Shown: positions 44,040 through 54,044 of the stretch, piece after piece
Numbering within the stretch: position 1 is the stretch's first letter
Layout: every line of letters begins with the position of its first letter
Program-made: the position numbers and the translations under genes
Source of the DNA: Schistocephalus solidus
Taxonomy: Eukaryota > Platyhelminthes > Cestoda > Diphyllobothriidea > Diphyllobothriidae
DNA length: 64,000 nucleotides
Assembly: GCA_017591395.1 (NCBI GenBank)
Contig: WEDG01007166.1
Location: 1 to 64,000, forward strand
Direction of reading: 5' to 3'
Notes under the pieces: model-generated
The model's database searches: none
What the model was told of the DNA's origin: nothing
What the model saw: the letters and a program-made list of their open reading frames with translations, nothing else

Positions 44040-45604
44040 GGACTTCGTAAATTCAACGAACTAAAAAAACCAAAACATGCATTTTTGTCAAGATCAACTC
44101 CATATACACATTCGAAACTCTACACGAGACCATCGCGCGTGTCTAAGACATAGAATGACTCAAAAAGATAAGCGTCTTAGAGAAAAAATGGATGAAGATT
44201 TCCCCATAAAAGTTACGGTGATACTACTTGTCCAAACAAAGTCATAAACCTATCCTCTAAGGCCCTAACAACATCAGAGGTAAATGTGCTGTGTAAAGGA
44301 ATGAAGTAAAATCCGTCGAAGTTAAAGTACCTTGACTTCCTTACCAGCTTCGAATCAATCCTATCGTCAACAGTTCTTACAGAATAAGAGAATTTCACAA
44401 TTCCCATTGACACTTGAAGAACCGAAGTTAGCAATCAAAATTATCTTACGAGGAAAAAAAAGTCACAAAGGCACTTAAGCAAGACAAGTAAGTCATTATT
44501 CTACCGGCCGACAAAGGAGGTGCCACCACCATCCGAAAAAAAGGAGAGAAGACGATTCAACATACAAACCTCTGTCTGCTAGCCCCAAAAAATTACAAAG
44601 CTCATGCATTAAAAAAAACATTGAAACGCCTTACGGGAGTTCAGGAGTTTTTGCTAAATCCTTAAAATACGAAGAACGCAAAATTGCCAAAATATATGGT
44701 CTTCCAAAAATTCACAAAACTTGTACCCCACTGCGACCGATAATGTCCTTAATCGGTGCACCTAACTATAAATTACCCCAGTAGCTATTTCACCAATTAC
44801 ATCCACTTACAAAGAACTCTGAGTAATCCATTGAAGATTCAAGAGGTTTTCTAGAAAAACCAAGAGGAGTCACAGTTATACCTGACGAAATAATGGCTTC
44901 ACTCGATGTGGTCTCGCTCTTAACCTCGATCACTCTGGATTTAGCGAGACGCTGCACTGAAGAACTACTTTAGGCCTACATCACTGATGTGCCTGCCGAA
45001 GTTTTGCTCCAACTTCTAGATCTCAGTTTAGAAACCAACTTTTATTTCTCCGGAAAACGCTATTAACAATTTAAAGGAGCTCCTATGAAGTCACCCATAT
45101 CCGGCTTACTGGCCGATGCCGTAATGCAGAAATTATAATCGATAGCTCTTCCTAAAATAGAAGCAAAACTATGGCTGCGCTACGTGGATGACACATTTTT
45201 CATCATCAAGAGAAAACGCGAAGACCTCCTTCACAATAATCTGAACTCTAAATTTCCAGGAATTGAATTCACGTTCTTAAAGAGGCTGATGGACAACTCC
45301 AATTTCTGGATGTCCTCGTACAACGAAAAACAGATGGATCACTCCATATATCAGTTTATAGCCAAGAAACATAGCCTGGGGTCATCTTACACTTTCAGAG
45401 TAACCACCCCGTCTCTCACAAAAGGAGTTCTGTCTACAATCCCCTTATCGAGCCAAAAAAACACTGCTCTGATAGAGAAAGTTATCAGGCAGAAATGTGT
45501 AAATAAGTTAAGCATCGAAGACCTCGAGGACCCCAGCATGGGAATAATGGGAGAATGCAAGCCCTCGAACGAAAATAACAAACAAGGAAATGTTACTCAA
45601 ATAT
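44040..45604 (+). mobile_element. Penelope-like element, plus strand, RT part
   Basis: Plus-strand PLE. The N-terminal region is read in shifting frames at 44215-44560 (NLSSKALTTSEVNVLCKGMK, YLDFLTSFESILSS, SLFYRPTKEVPPP or ADKGGATTI in the adjacent frame). The RT follows at about 44680-45300. There is no GIY-YIG domain after it: similarity fades near 45604. Many stops. It follows the PLE-associated repeat and hAT directly, so the natural 5' end may be at about 43.1 kb. Confidence 0.8.
44680..45604 (+). pseudogene. PLE reverse transcriptase
   Basis: Motifs in order: KIYGLPKIHKTCTPLRPIMS (44688 on; YGLPKIHK is diagnostic of PLE), VIPDEIMASLDVVSLLTSIT (motif A region, Asp kept), FKGAPMKSPISGLLADAVMQ (motif B; families usually have G-S-P-M-G-S-P), RYVDDTFFIIKRKREDLLHN (motif C, YVDD, inside the open stretch 45184-45604) and GIEFTFLKRLMDNSNF. 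Stops interrupt at least five places before 45184. The last open part (140 codons) ends without GIY-YIG. The function in a live element is telomere-related or target-primed reverse transcription; this copy is inactive. Confidence 0.85.
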
Positions 45605-45682
45605 AACTAGTAGTATCATTAATGCCTTACTTTCTGACGTCACACTTGCAGCTTTCAGTTAGTGTTGTAGCTCGCACCATTA

Positions 45683-45765
45683 TATCGATCTAGAATCAAC
45701 CAGATGACTACCAGGCACAATTACTTAGTAGAGGATTATGGCAGATTTGAATAATTCATTTAATG
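45683..45765 (-). repeat. SINE1 body fragment
   Basis: Complement of the diverged sixth array unit (plus strand: tctagaatcaaccagatgac, taccaggcacaattacttag, tagaggattatggcagattt). It abuts the next SINE1 head to head. Confidence 0.8.
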
Positions 45766-45766
45766 C

Positions 45767-45910
45767 GGCCTCGTAGGTCAGTTGGCTAGAGCGTTGACTG
45801 TACTAAAGCCCTTCCCTTGATGGCGTGGGTTCGAATCCCACCGAGACTGCCGAGTTTTTCGAAAGCAGGTCAAAGAAATTATTCAAATCTGCCAAAATCT
45901 TCTTCTAACT
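45767..45910 (+). repeat. SINE1 solo copy
   Basis: Head ggcctcgtaggtcagttggc, tagagcg; B-box gggttcgaatcccaccgaga; body gagtttttcgaaagcaggtc, attattcaaatctgccaaaa. The 5' acceptor strand ggcctcg is intact, but its 3' partner has changed (cgagactg for cgaggccg). Confidence 0.85.
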
Positions 45911-45969
45911 AAGAAAACACCGGATACAAGTAGCAAGCCACCCAGCCACAGCTTGTACACCCTAAAGAC

Positions 45970-46935
45970 ATGGGTAGCATTTGGTCGCTCCATTTGTCTC
46001 GCGCAGATTGTGAATGCTCCTGTGGCCGCCTCCAACTGGTAACCAACCCTCACCTGTGGCTCCTCGAAGTTGGGTTCTTCCCAGCGGCCACACCCCGGGC
46101 AACCGTCACGACCGACGGGCTAAACCAGGTGAGGGTCTCCGGTGCTGTGTGTGCCTCCACACCCGGTATGTCTGACTCCCGAACTTCCCACCTCCGTCCT
46201 CTCAAAAATTCCTATGATGGGGGCGACAGCAACCCCGTAGGCGGCCCAGGCTAACTCGGGTCGTTCTCACACGAAAACAAAATCGTGACCAATAGTGGCG
46301 TTCGGCAGCCGTCTGGGATGTCCGAGCAGCCCTATGTAGGGACATCACTGCTTGCCTCCTAGCGGAGGAAGGGGCTACAAAAGGTGCCCTAAACAAATGC
46401 TGGGTATCACGTCTTCTGCAGCCGGACGTGGCTCGCAGATCGCAAAATACGCGGTCGTTAAACTCAAACAAACAACAATGCACCCGTCCCACTCCCCAAC
46501 GCCATATCCTCCAGGCTGCTCGGGTGAGTCCACTGACACTAGCAGCCTGGAACTTTCGTTCCCTTTTAGACAATCTTAGCAGCAACCGGCCGGAACGGAT
46601 GACGGCGCTAGTCGCTCGGGAACAGGCGCGCTACAAGGTTGACATTGCTGCTCTCAGCGCGACCCGATTCTCTGAGCAGGGTCAGCTGGAGGAGGTGGGT
46701 GCCAGCTACACATTCTTCTGGAGCGGCCGGACACAGGCAGAGCAACGCGACGCTGGTGTTGCCTTTGCCATCCGGAATGACATCGTGGGACGTCTGTCCT
46801 GTCTGCCGCAGGGTATCAATGATCGCCTGATGAGCATCCACATGCCTCTTCTGGGAGACAAGTTCGCCACCATCATCAGCTCCTACGCTCCCCCAATGAC
46901 GAGCTCTGATGCGGCGAAGAACAAATTTTACTAGG
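45970..46935 (+). pseudogene. RTE-3 leader and endonuclease, N-terminal half
   Basis: The leader frame 45970-46254 reads CSCGRLQLVTNPHLWLLEVG and PGMSDSRTSHLRPLKNSYDG; the same frame occurs in RTE-4, so it is a conserved 5' part of the element. Endonuclease frame at 46550-46934: [85 protein letters not shown]. In the AP-endonuclease family the residue in the x-E-T-R motif binds the metal; here it is Ala (SATR). A stop (tag) follows at 46932. Confidence 0.82.
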
Positions 46936-46939
46936 AACT

Positions 46940-47800
46940 GCACGTCCTGCTAGTGAATATTCTGAAGGTGGACTAGTCAGTTTTCCTTGGTGACTTCAAC
47001 GCCCGCGTCGGGACAGATCGCGCTGCCTGGCAGGGAGTGCTGGGTCCCCACGGTCTCGGTAGCTGCAAAGATAAGAGCCTCCTTCTTCTGCGAAACATTG
47101 CGGAACACCGTCTTCTTCTGGCCAACACTTTCTTCCGCCTTCCGACGCGGGAGAAGGCCACGTGGATGCACCCTCGGTTGCGGTGCTGGCATCTGCTGGA
47201 CTACGTTCTCGTCCGGAGGTGAGATCGACAGGACGTGCTGGTAACCAAGGCGATCTGCGATGCCGATGGTTGGACGGATCACCGCCTCGTCATCTCCCAG
47301 ATGAGGCTTCGATTTCAAACCCCGACAAAAACCCCAAGGTAATTGACAACCAGGTGAGGTAATACTCTTATATTAAATTTGCCTGCTTACTGTTTTGAGT
47401 TCAGTAACCAGATAATCCAAAAACTGGAGGCCATGCATGCTCCAGATAATAACGCCACCGTGGAGACACAATGGTGTCAACTGCGAAATGTCAGCCAGTT
47501 CACCGCCCTCGAAGTCCGCGGACGTGCATGCCGTCAACACCAGGACTGGTTTGAAAACAATGACGCCGACATCAGCAGCCTATTCATGGAAAAGAATTAA
47601 CTACACTAAGTGTACATGGAACTTCGAAATGAAACCACCAAAGTAGCCTTCTTCAGATGCCACCGCCTTGTACAAGAATGGCTGCGGGAGATAAAGGATG
47701 CCTGGATGGTCCGAAAGGCTGAGAAAATCCAGGGGTATGCGGACCGTAATGAAATGCAAAACTTTTTCATTTAATTATCTGGGAAGAAGGCTGTCACACA
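46940..47800 (+). pseudogene. RTE-3 endonuclease end and linker
   Basis: After the stop: [20 protein letters not shown] (46980 on, GDFNA intact), [54 protein letters not shown]. Linker: LPAYCFEFSNQIIQKLEAMH (47375 on), DNNATVETQWCQLRNVSQF, RRQHQDWFENNDADISSLFM, AEKIQGYADRNEMQNFF up to the deletion at about 47762-47772. Confidence 0.8.
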
Positions 47801-48029
47801 ACACGAAAATTGATGACGAGGTTGCTCAACGGATCTCCAAAGCCAGCCAGGTATCCGGCCAGCTGCAGGACTTCGCGTGGAATCGCCACGGTATTCACCT
47901 GAACACAAATCTGAAGAGGTACAAGGCTGTCAGCTTAACGACATTCCTTTACGCAGCAAAGACCGGGACCGTCTACTCTAATCAACCCAGGAAGCTGAAT
48001 CACTTCCATCTCAGCAGCCCCCGCAGAAT
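47773..48029 (+). pseudogene. RTE-3 post-RT tail before the split
   Basis: [76 protein letters not shown]. Continuous with 55100 (ILKLRWTDSIPD-type reading) after removal of RTE-4. Confidence 0.8.
48018..48029 (+). repeat. Left target duplication of RTE-4
   Basis: cccccgcagaat here and cccccgcacaat at 55088-55099: 11 of 12 identical. Confidence 0.75.
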
Positions 48030-48830
48030 GAGAGTTCGACCGTCGATTTTGACAAGGTCCACCGTATGCTCCACACCCGGTGGTGCAGGGACGGTAACTT
48101 GCGCGTGAATCCGTTTTAAGTAATATTAGCCTTGCGCTGCAGCCTCCGCACTCTCTCCTCTTCCACCATCTGAGCCCAGTGTCAAGACAGACTCAAGAAG
48201 ACCGGAGATGGGAGAGGGCGCAGGTGGTTGGCGTGGCTGGAGCCACCCCTGGGTGCACCACTACACCTGACTCGGATCCCACGGAGTGGGAGTGCCATAA
48301 AGGCCGCATTAAGAAGGAGCCATTGCAGCTTGACTCTCAGTCCGCTAGTCAGCCACTCCATACAAAACACACATTGCGCTGCCCACGCGGTCCGAGTTAT
48401 CCCGTCAGTTGGCAACATTCCAAACCATGGCTTTTAGCGCACCATCAAAGTTTCAAGCGCGTCAGATTGCTTATAGTGAGGAAAATGCGCTGAGCTGTTG
48501 GCATCACTCTCTCCCCCACTCCCACAATCAGACCACCATCCGAGCCAGCAGTTGTCTGATGTGGGAGTGAGCACATTGGCTGACTGTTCGGCATACCCGT
48601 CTTCGCGCATCACAGCACGAGTTGGCCCCCATAACACAAACACCAGGATTCACTTACTCAGAGGATACGGAGGAGCCATCGCAGTCTGACTCCCAGTTTA
48701 CTGGTCAGCCACTCGACACACACAGCACATACACTGAGCCGACGTTGTGGTCTGGTGTAAGCGTCAGATTGGCAGCCTTCCAAGCCACGGTTTCTAGGAT
48801 ACCGTGATTTTATCAGGTACATTATCATGA
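48030..48830 (-). repeat. 3' UTR (R) of RTE-4
   Basis: Complete R on the minus strand: starts (sense) gataaaatcacggtatccta at about 48815, first half-unit with gtggctgaccagtaaactgg, second half-unit with gtggctgactagcggactga, then cttcttgagtctgtcttgac, and ends cgacggtcgaactctc at 48030, against the duplication. It belongs to the RTE-4 coding part at 50519-55087, from which it is separated by RTE-5. Confidence 0.82.
48825..48830 (+). repeat. Left target duplication of RTE-5
   Basis: TCATGA, repeated at 50513-50518. The flanks reunite into a sequence matching the RTE-2 3' UTR start (tcatca ... acctgataaaa). Confidence 0.65.
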
Positions 48831-48849
48831 TTGCTGAGGCAAGTGCAAC

Positions 48850-49648
48850 TGCGAAGGAGCGGCCACCTGGTAAGAATGAAAGACGAGCGACTACACAAAC
48901 GACTTTTCTACGGGGATGTCGCTACGGGAGCTCGCCGATAGGGAGGTCAAAAACGACGCTACAAGGACACTTTGAAGAAATCGCTGAAGCAAATGCAAAT
49001 CTACCCGGCGACCTGCGAGGACCTCGCGCAGGATAGACCGGCATGGGGAAGATCTGTGAAGACTGGTGCAGGAATCTATGAGGCCAACCGGATCGCCACC
49101 GCCAAGGCCAAAAGAGCGGCATGAAAGTCACCAGCGCCCCGGACCAACACCACCAATGCCGAGGCCCTGCCAACATGCCCACGCTGTCAACGCATTTTCC
49201 GCTCGCGAATCGGCCTGTTTGCACATCCTTGGACGCAATGCACCAACAATCCGACATTTCCAACTTCTACGTCACATTCTGCCAACCCTCCTTTGGACTC
49301 CCACACCCTCACTCCTGGCATCAATTCCATTATTTCCACCATCATAGAGACCACATCCCTCTACTCATCACCTGTTACCCACACCACCGCCTTCGCCTTC
49401 ACTACCACCACCACCACCATCAGCGATGGGAATCTCTCCTAGGCTGTCCTCAATGCGACCGCACATTCACCTCACACATCGGCCTGGTCGGTCACTTGCG
49501 AATCCATCGTACTGAGACTGGTGAGCCAGTGCCTGGAGCACCAACACACAGCAGAGATCGTCGCCTCCACTTTCTTCACTGTCCTCGCGCATTCACTCAT
49601 CGCATGGACCTATTCGGTCACATGCGCATCCACGACAGCCTGCGGTAA
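48850..49648 (+). pseudogene. RTE-5 tail and C2H2 zinc fingers
   Basis: Tail reading in shifted frames: [21 protein letters not shown] block at 48880-48930, then KRRYKDTLKKSLKQMQIYP-type, then TCPRCQRIFRSRIGLFAHP in frame with alpctc (about 49165-49225), a first, degenerate C2H2 unit. The open frame 49121-49648 then gives LLGCPQCDRTFTSHIGLVGH, LRIHRTETGEPVPGAPTHSR, LHFLHCPRAFTHRMDLFGHM, RIHDSLR and stop. This copy ends after the third finger of the longer RTE-4 array, so two fingers are lost by an internal deletion or belong to a subfamily difference. Confidence 0.8.
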
Positions 49649-49737
49649 ACCACCGTAGGCTAAGCTACATCATCGCACACTACCAACACCAATACATCGA
49701 CAACACCCTCACAATCACCATTTACCAGAGTATATCA

Positions 49738-50512
49738 CGGTTTCCTAGAAACCGTGGCTGGGAAGGCTGCTAATCTGACGCTTCCACCAGACCACGCCGT
49801 CGGCTCAGTGTATGTACCGTGTGTGTCGATTGGCTGACCAGTGGACTGGGAGTCAGATGGCGATGCCTCCTCCATATCCCCTGACTTAGTGAATCCTGGT
49901 GTGTGCGTTATGGTGGCCAGGTCGCGCAGTGGCGCGCGAAGACGGGTACGCCGATCCGTCAGCCAATTCGCCCACCCCCACATCAGGCAACTGACCGGCA
50001 CGGACAGTGGTCTGATGGTGTGGGTGGGGGAGAGAGTGAGGTCAAGAGCTCAGCGCATTTTCCTCACTATCAACAATCTGAAGCGCTTGAAAATAGCATG
50101 GTGCGCTAAAAGCCGTGCCTTGGAATGTTGACAACTGACGGGATAACTCAGACCGCCAGGTCAGCCCAATTATGTGTTTTGTGTGTAGTGGCTGACTGGC
50201 GGACTGAGAGTCAGGCTGCAATGGCTCCTTCTTAATGCGGCCTTTATGGCCCTCTCACTCTATGGGATCTGAGCCAGGTGTGATGGTACGCCCAGAAGCG
50301 GCTCCGGCCGCGCCAGCCACCTGCGCCCTCTACCATCTCCGGTCTTCTTGACTCTGTCTTGACCCCTGGCTCAGGTGGGGGAGGAGGAGAGAGTGCGGTA
50401 GTTGCAGCACAACTCTACTATCACTTAAAACTAATTCACGCGCAAGTCACCGTCACTGCACCACCTGGTGTGGAGCATACGGTAGACCTCGTCGAAATCA
50501 ACGGTCGAACTG
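49738..50512 (+). repeat. 3' UTR (R) of RTE-5, reference copy
   Basis: 775 bp. First half-unit from aaaccgtggctgggaaggct (gtggctgaccagtggactgg). Second half-unit from aaaagccgtgccttggaatg at about 50107 (gtggctgactggcggactga). Common end from ctccggtcttcttgactctg via the gtgggggaggaggagagag purine block to acggtcgaactg. The two half-units share spacing and several 10-20 base words, so R is a diverged dimer. Confidence 0.85.
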
Positions 50513-50518
50513 TCATGA
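50513..50518 (+). repeat. Right target duplication of RTE-5
   Basis: TCATGA, followed at once by tgattgtgagggtgttgtct, which is RTE-4 3' UTR. Confidence 0.65.
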
Positions 50519-50587
50519 TGATTGTGAGGGTGTTGTCTATGTATTAGTGCAGATGGTGTGCACTGATGTGGCTTAGCCTCCGGTGGT

Positions 50588-52042
50588 TTACCGCAGGTTG
50601 TCGTGGAGTCGCATGTGTCCTAATAGGCCCTTGCGGTGTGTAAATGTGCGGGAGCATTGTGGGCAGTGGAGTTGGGCGCGGTCACTGTATGTCGGATGCC
50701 CAGGCACTTGTTCACCAGCCTCCGTGCGATGGATTCGCAGGTGACCGACCAAGCCGATGCATGAGTTGAAGTTGCGGGCGCATTGTGGGCAGGAGAAATC
50801 GGTAGAGGCTGTGGGATGTCATTCATTGTAGTGGGGGTGGCAGTGGCGGTAAGAATGGCAGGAGCGGAAGGTGTGCATAATGTATCGGTGTTGTCGGCAG
50901 TGCAGTGAATTCCGCTGTCATGGATGCGCATGTGACCGAATAGGCCCATGCGAGGAGTGAATGCACGAGGACAGTGAGGAAAGTGGAGGCGACGATCTCT
51001 GGTGTGTGTTTGTGCTCCAGGCAGTGGTTCACCAGTCTCTGTACGATGGATGCGCAAGTGACCGACCAGGCCGATGCGTGAGGTGAATGTGCGGTCGCAT
51101 TGAGGACAGCTTAGGAGAGATTCCTCATCACTGATGGTGGTGGTGGTAGTGAAGGCGAAGGCGGTGGTGTGGGTAACAGGTGATGAGTAGAGGGATGTGG
51201 TCTCTATGATGGTGGAAATAATGGAATTGATGCCAGGAGTGAGGGTGGGGGAGTCCGTAGGAGGGTTGGCAGAATGTGACGTAGAAGTTGGAATTGTCGG
51301 ATTGTTGGTGCATAGCGTCCGAAGATGTGCAAACAGGCCGATTCGCGCGCGGAAAATGCGTTGACAGCGCGGGCATGTTGGCAGGGCCTGGGCATCGACG
51401 ATGTTGGTCCGGGGCACTGGTGACTTTCATGCCGCTTTTTGGCCTTGGCGGCGGCGATCCGGTTGGCTTCATAGATTCCTGCACCAGTCTTCACAGATCT
51501 TCCCCATGCCGGTCTATCCTGGTCGATGTCCTCGCAGGTCGCCGGGTAGATTTGCATTTGCTTCAGCGATTTCTTCAAAGTGTCCTTGTAGCGTCGTTTT
51601 TGACCTCCCTATCGGCGAGCTCCCGTAGCGACATCCCCGTAGAAAAGTCGTTTGTGTAGTCGCTCGTCTTTCATTCTTACCAGGTGGCCGCTCCATCGCA
51701 GTTGCACATGCCTCAACATGACGTGGATACTGAGGATTCTGGTTTGCTCCAGGACTTCCGTGTCCGGGATCCTGTCTTGCCATCTCAGCTTCAGTATTCT
51801 GCGGAGGTAGCTGAGATGAAATTGATTCAGCTTCTTGGCTTGGTTCGAGTAGACGGTCCAGGGTTCCGCTCCGTAAAGAAGTGTCGTCAAGACGACGGCC
51901 TTGTACATCTTCAGTTTGGTGTTCAGGTGAATACCGTGGCGATTCCACACGGAGGCCTGCAGCCGGCCGAAGGCCTGACTAGTTTTGGAGATCCGTTGGG
52001 CAACCTCGTCATCGATTCTCGTGTTGCGTGGCAGCTTGCTTC
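50588..52042 (-). pseudogene. RTE-4 tail and five C2H2 zinc fingers
   Basis: Tail 51950-51609: [80 protein letters not shown]. Then KKSLKQMQIYPATCEDIDQD, WGRSVKTGAGIYEANRIAAA. Fingers in 51417-50588: LPTCPRCQRIFRARIGLFAH (51390), LLSCPQCDRTFTSRIGLVGH (51110), LHFPHCPRAFTPRMGLFGHM (50975), a fourth near 50790 in a shifted frame (CSRNFNSCIGLVGHL-type), and LHCPQCSRTFTHRKGLLGHM ending at LHDNLR and a TAA stop (50588-50590). Linkers between fingers are rich in Thr/Pro. Confidence 0.83.
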
Positions 52043-53640
52043 CTATAGAAGTGAAGTTTCTTCGTTTTTGAGTTGAGCACAGTCGACATTGATTCGGGGA
52101 GCATTGTATTCCGCGCTGGGTGGCGGCTGGTGCATGACAACTGTTTTGGCTGCACTGATTGTGAATCCAAAATCGGCGCAGCCTTCGGCGAAGAGGTCAA
52201 TGCTCCTTTGCATGTCCTCCTCCGTCACGGTGTTAAGGGCGCAGTCGTCCGCGTAGAGCAAGTCATTGACTGTAGTTGAAGGCACGCGCGTTGGAGCCTG
52301 CATACACCGACTGTTGAGAAGGTGCCCGTCAGTGTTGTAGGCGATGCGGATACCAGGCTCCTCATCACGGTAGGCGTCCATCAGCATAGCCGAGAACATG
52401 AGACTGAAGAGGGTGGGGCCAGTACGCAGCCCTGCTTCACTCCGTTGGTCACTGCGAATGCTTCGGATACCGTCCCGTTGTCAATGACGCGCACCGTCAT
52501 CCCGTCATGAAGCTGACGCACCATGTGCGTGAACCGCTCGGGACAACCCAATTTCTGCATGACTTTCTACAGTCCGTCGCGATTCACTGCCTCAAAGGCT
52601 TTCGTTAGATCCACGAAGGTAGTGTAAAAATAAGTTCGCATCTTCTTGCACTTCTCTTGTAGCTGGCGGGCGGCAAAGATAATATCGGTTGTTCCGCAGT
52701 GTCGGCGGAAGCCACGTTAGCTTTCCGGGAGCAGGCCCTGCTCTAGGTGACCGTTAAGACGATTGAGAAGGATACGGGCGAAGATCTTCCCAGCGATGCT
52801 GAGCAACGAGATGCCTCTGTGATTATCACAGAGTTTCCGGTTCCCCTTCCGTTTGTAGAGATGGACGATGGTCGCGTCTTTGAAATCCTGAGGAGCTTGT
52901 CCTTGGCGCCACATCTCCTGGAAGAGTGTTGTGAGTTCTGCCATCAGCCGGGGCCCACCGTGCTTGTAGACTTCCGGGGAAATTGCGTCGGATCCCGGTG
53001 CTTTACCGCTGGAAATCTGCTGCACGGCCCGGATGGTTTCTGGTAGGGAAGTCGTCAGATCCAGGTCATTGTTCGTGTCCACTTGAGGGAGCCGGTCTAT
53101 GGCAGCATCGGAGATGGCTGATGAGCAATTAAGGACACTTCTGAAGTGCTTGGCCCAGCGCTTCAGAATTTGCGATTTCTCTGTCAGCAGTGTTGTGGCG
53201 TCCAAGCTGAGCAGCGGTGCGAACCCCTTGATACACGGGCCGTAGATCGCCTTGATGGCTTTGAAGAAGTTTTCATTTCATTGCGGTCCGCATAACCCTG
53301 GATTTCCTCAGCCTTTCGGAGCATCCAGACATCTAGCCTCTCCCGCAGCCATTGCCGTACAAGGCGGCGGCATCTCAAGAAGGCTGATTTGGTGGCATCA
53401 GTCCGATGGTCCATGTAGGCTTTGTGTAGTCCATTCTTCTCCGCGAGTAAGTTGCTGATGTCGGCGTCATTGTCGTCAAACCTGTTCTGGTTTTGACGGC
53501 ATGCGCATCAGAGGACTTCGAGGGCGGTGGACTGGATGATATTTTCGCAGTTGACACCATCGTGTCTCTGCGGTAGCATTATCTTATGGAGCATGTAGTT
53601 CCTCCAGTTTTTCGGTTATTTGGTTGCTGAAAGCAAAACA
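52043..53640 (-). pseudogene. RTE-4 linker and reverse transcriptase
   Basis: Linker LNLPAHCFAFSNQITEKLEE (from about 53665), MDHRTDATKSAFLRCRRLVR, EEIQGYADRNEMK. RT: LLTEKSQILKRWAKHFRSVL, SGKAPGSDAISPEVYKHGGP (53205-52717), DNHRGISLLSIAGKIFARIL, then motif A (FVDLTKAFEAVNRDGL-type reading at about 52600, in another frame), motif B near 52440 (damaged by a 1-bp change at ctggccccaccctc), and motif C LLYADDCALNTV at about 52250 (Tyr in place of Phe of other copies). End [20 protein letters not shown]. Confidence 0.85.
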
Positions 53641-54044
53641 GTGAGCAGGCAAATTTAATATAAGAGTATTTAACTTACATGGCGGCCACTTACCTTGGGG
53701 CCTTCATCGGGGTTGCAGTTGGAGAATCATCTGGGAAATAACGAGACGGTGATCTGTCCAACCATCAGCATCACGGATCCTCTTGGTTACCAGCACGTCC
53801 TATCGATCTCGCCTCCGGACGAGAACATAGTCCAGCAGATGCCAGCGCCGCGACCGAGGCTGCATCCATGTGTACTTCTTCCGCGTCGGAAGGCGGAAGA
53901 AGGTGTTGGTGATGGTGTTCCGCACACGTGCGCAGAAGAAGGAGGCCATTATTGTTACAGCTACCGAGACCGTGGGGACCCAGCATTCCTTGCCAGACAG
54001 CGTGGTCCGTCCCGACGCGGGCATTGAAGTCACCAAGGACAAAC
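53630..54044 (-). pseudogene. RTE-4 endonuclease, C-terminal half
   Basis: Read in shifted frames: the GDFNARVG block is seen as [14 protein letters not shown] (frame +1 reading of the same DNA), then [52 protein letters not shown], and the DHRLV block at about 53745. Leads into the linker via ggccccaaggtaagtggccg. Confidence 0.78.

Larger units (their letters stand above)
45979..48029 (+). mobile_element. RTE-3, 5' part (outer element of the nest)
   Basis: Begins atttggtcgctccatttgtc, the same start region as RTE-4 (55047 on the minus strand). Runs through leader, endonuclease and linker to about 47762, where an internal deletion of roughly 1.1 kb removes most of the RT, and resumes at [20 protein letters not shown]. 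It stops at cccccgcagaat (48018-48029). The rest of the same element resumes at 55088 with cccccgcacaat and continues to 56815. Both halves carry C in place of the T found in other copies (CCTCCGCAG), which supports one original element. Confidence 0.85.
48831..50512 (+). mobile_element. RTE-5: short 5'-truncated RTE copy with its R tail
   Basis: A 1.68 kb copy inserted in the 3' UTR start of RTE-4, flanked by TCATGA. It begins ttgctgaggcaagtgcaact, inside the post-RT tail. It contains the zinc-finger region (stop 49646-49648) and a full R 3' UTR from about 49738 (tttcctagaaaccgtggctg) to gtcgaactg at 50512. It is the best preserved 3' end in the window. Confidence 0.85.

Noticed and set aside
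51288..52076. Plus-strand frames of 123-130 codons opposite RTE-4
   Set aside because: They are shadows of the minus-strand RTE reading frame, which carries recognisable motifs.
53627..53693. A mini-intron in the RTE (GTAAGT ... TTTTGCTTTCAG) present in RTE-1, RTE-2, RTE-3 and RTE-4
   Set aside because: The splice-like signals are striking and recur, but in RTE-2 and RTE-4 the segment reads open in frame (GKLN-type to LNLPAHCFAFSN) and joins the linker protein. A spliced intron would normally be lost on retrotransposition. It is best taken as coding sequence.
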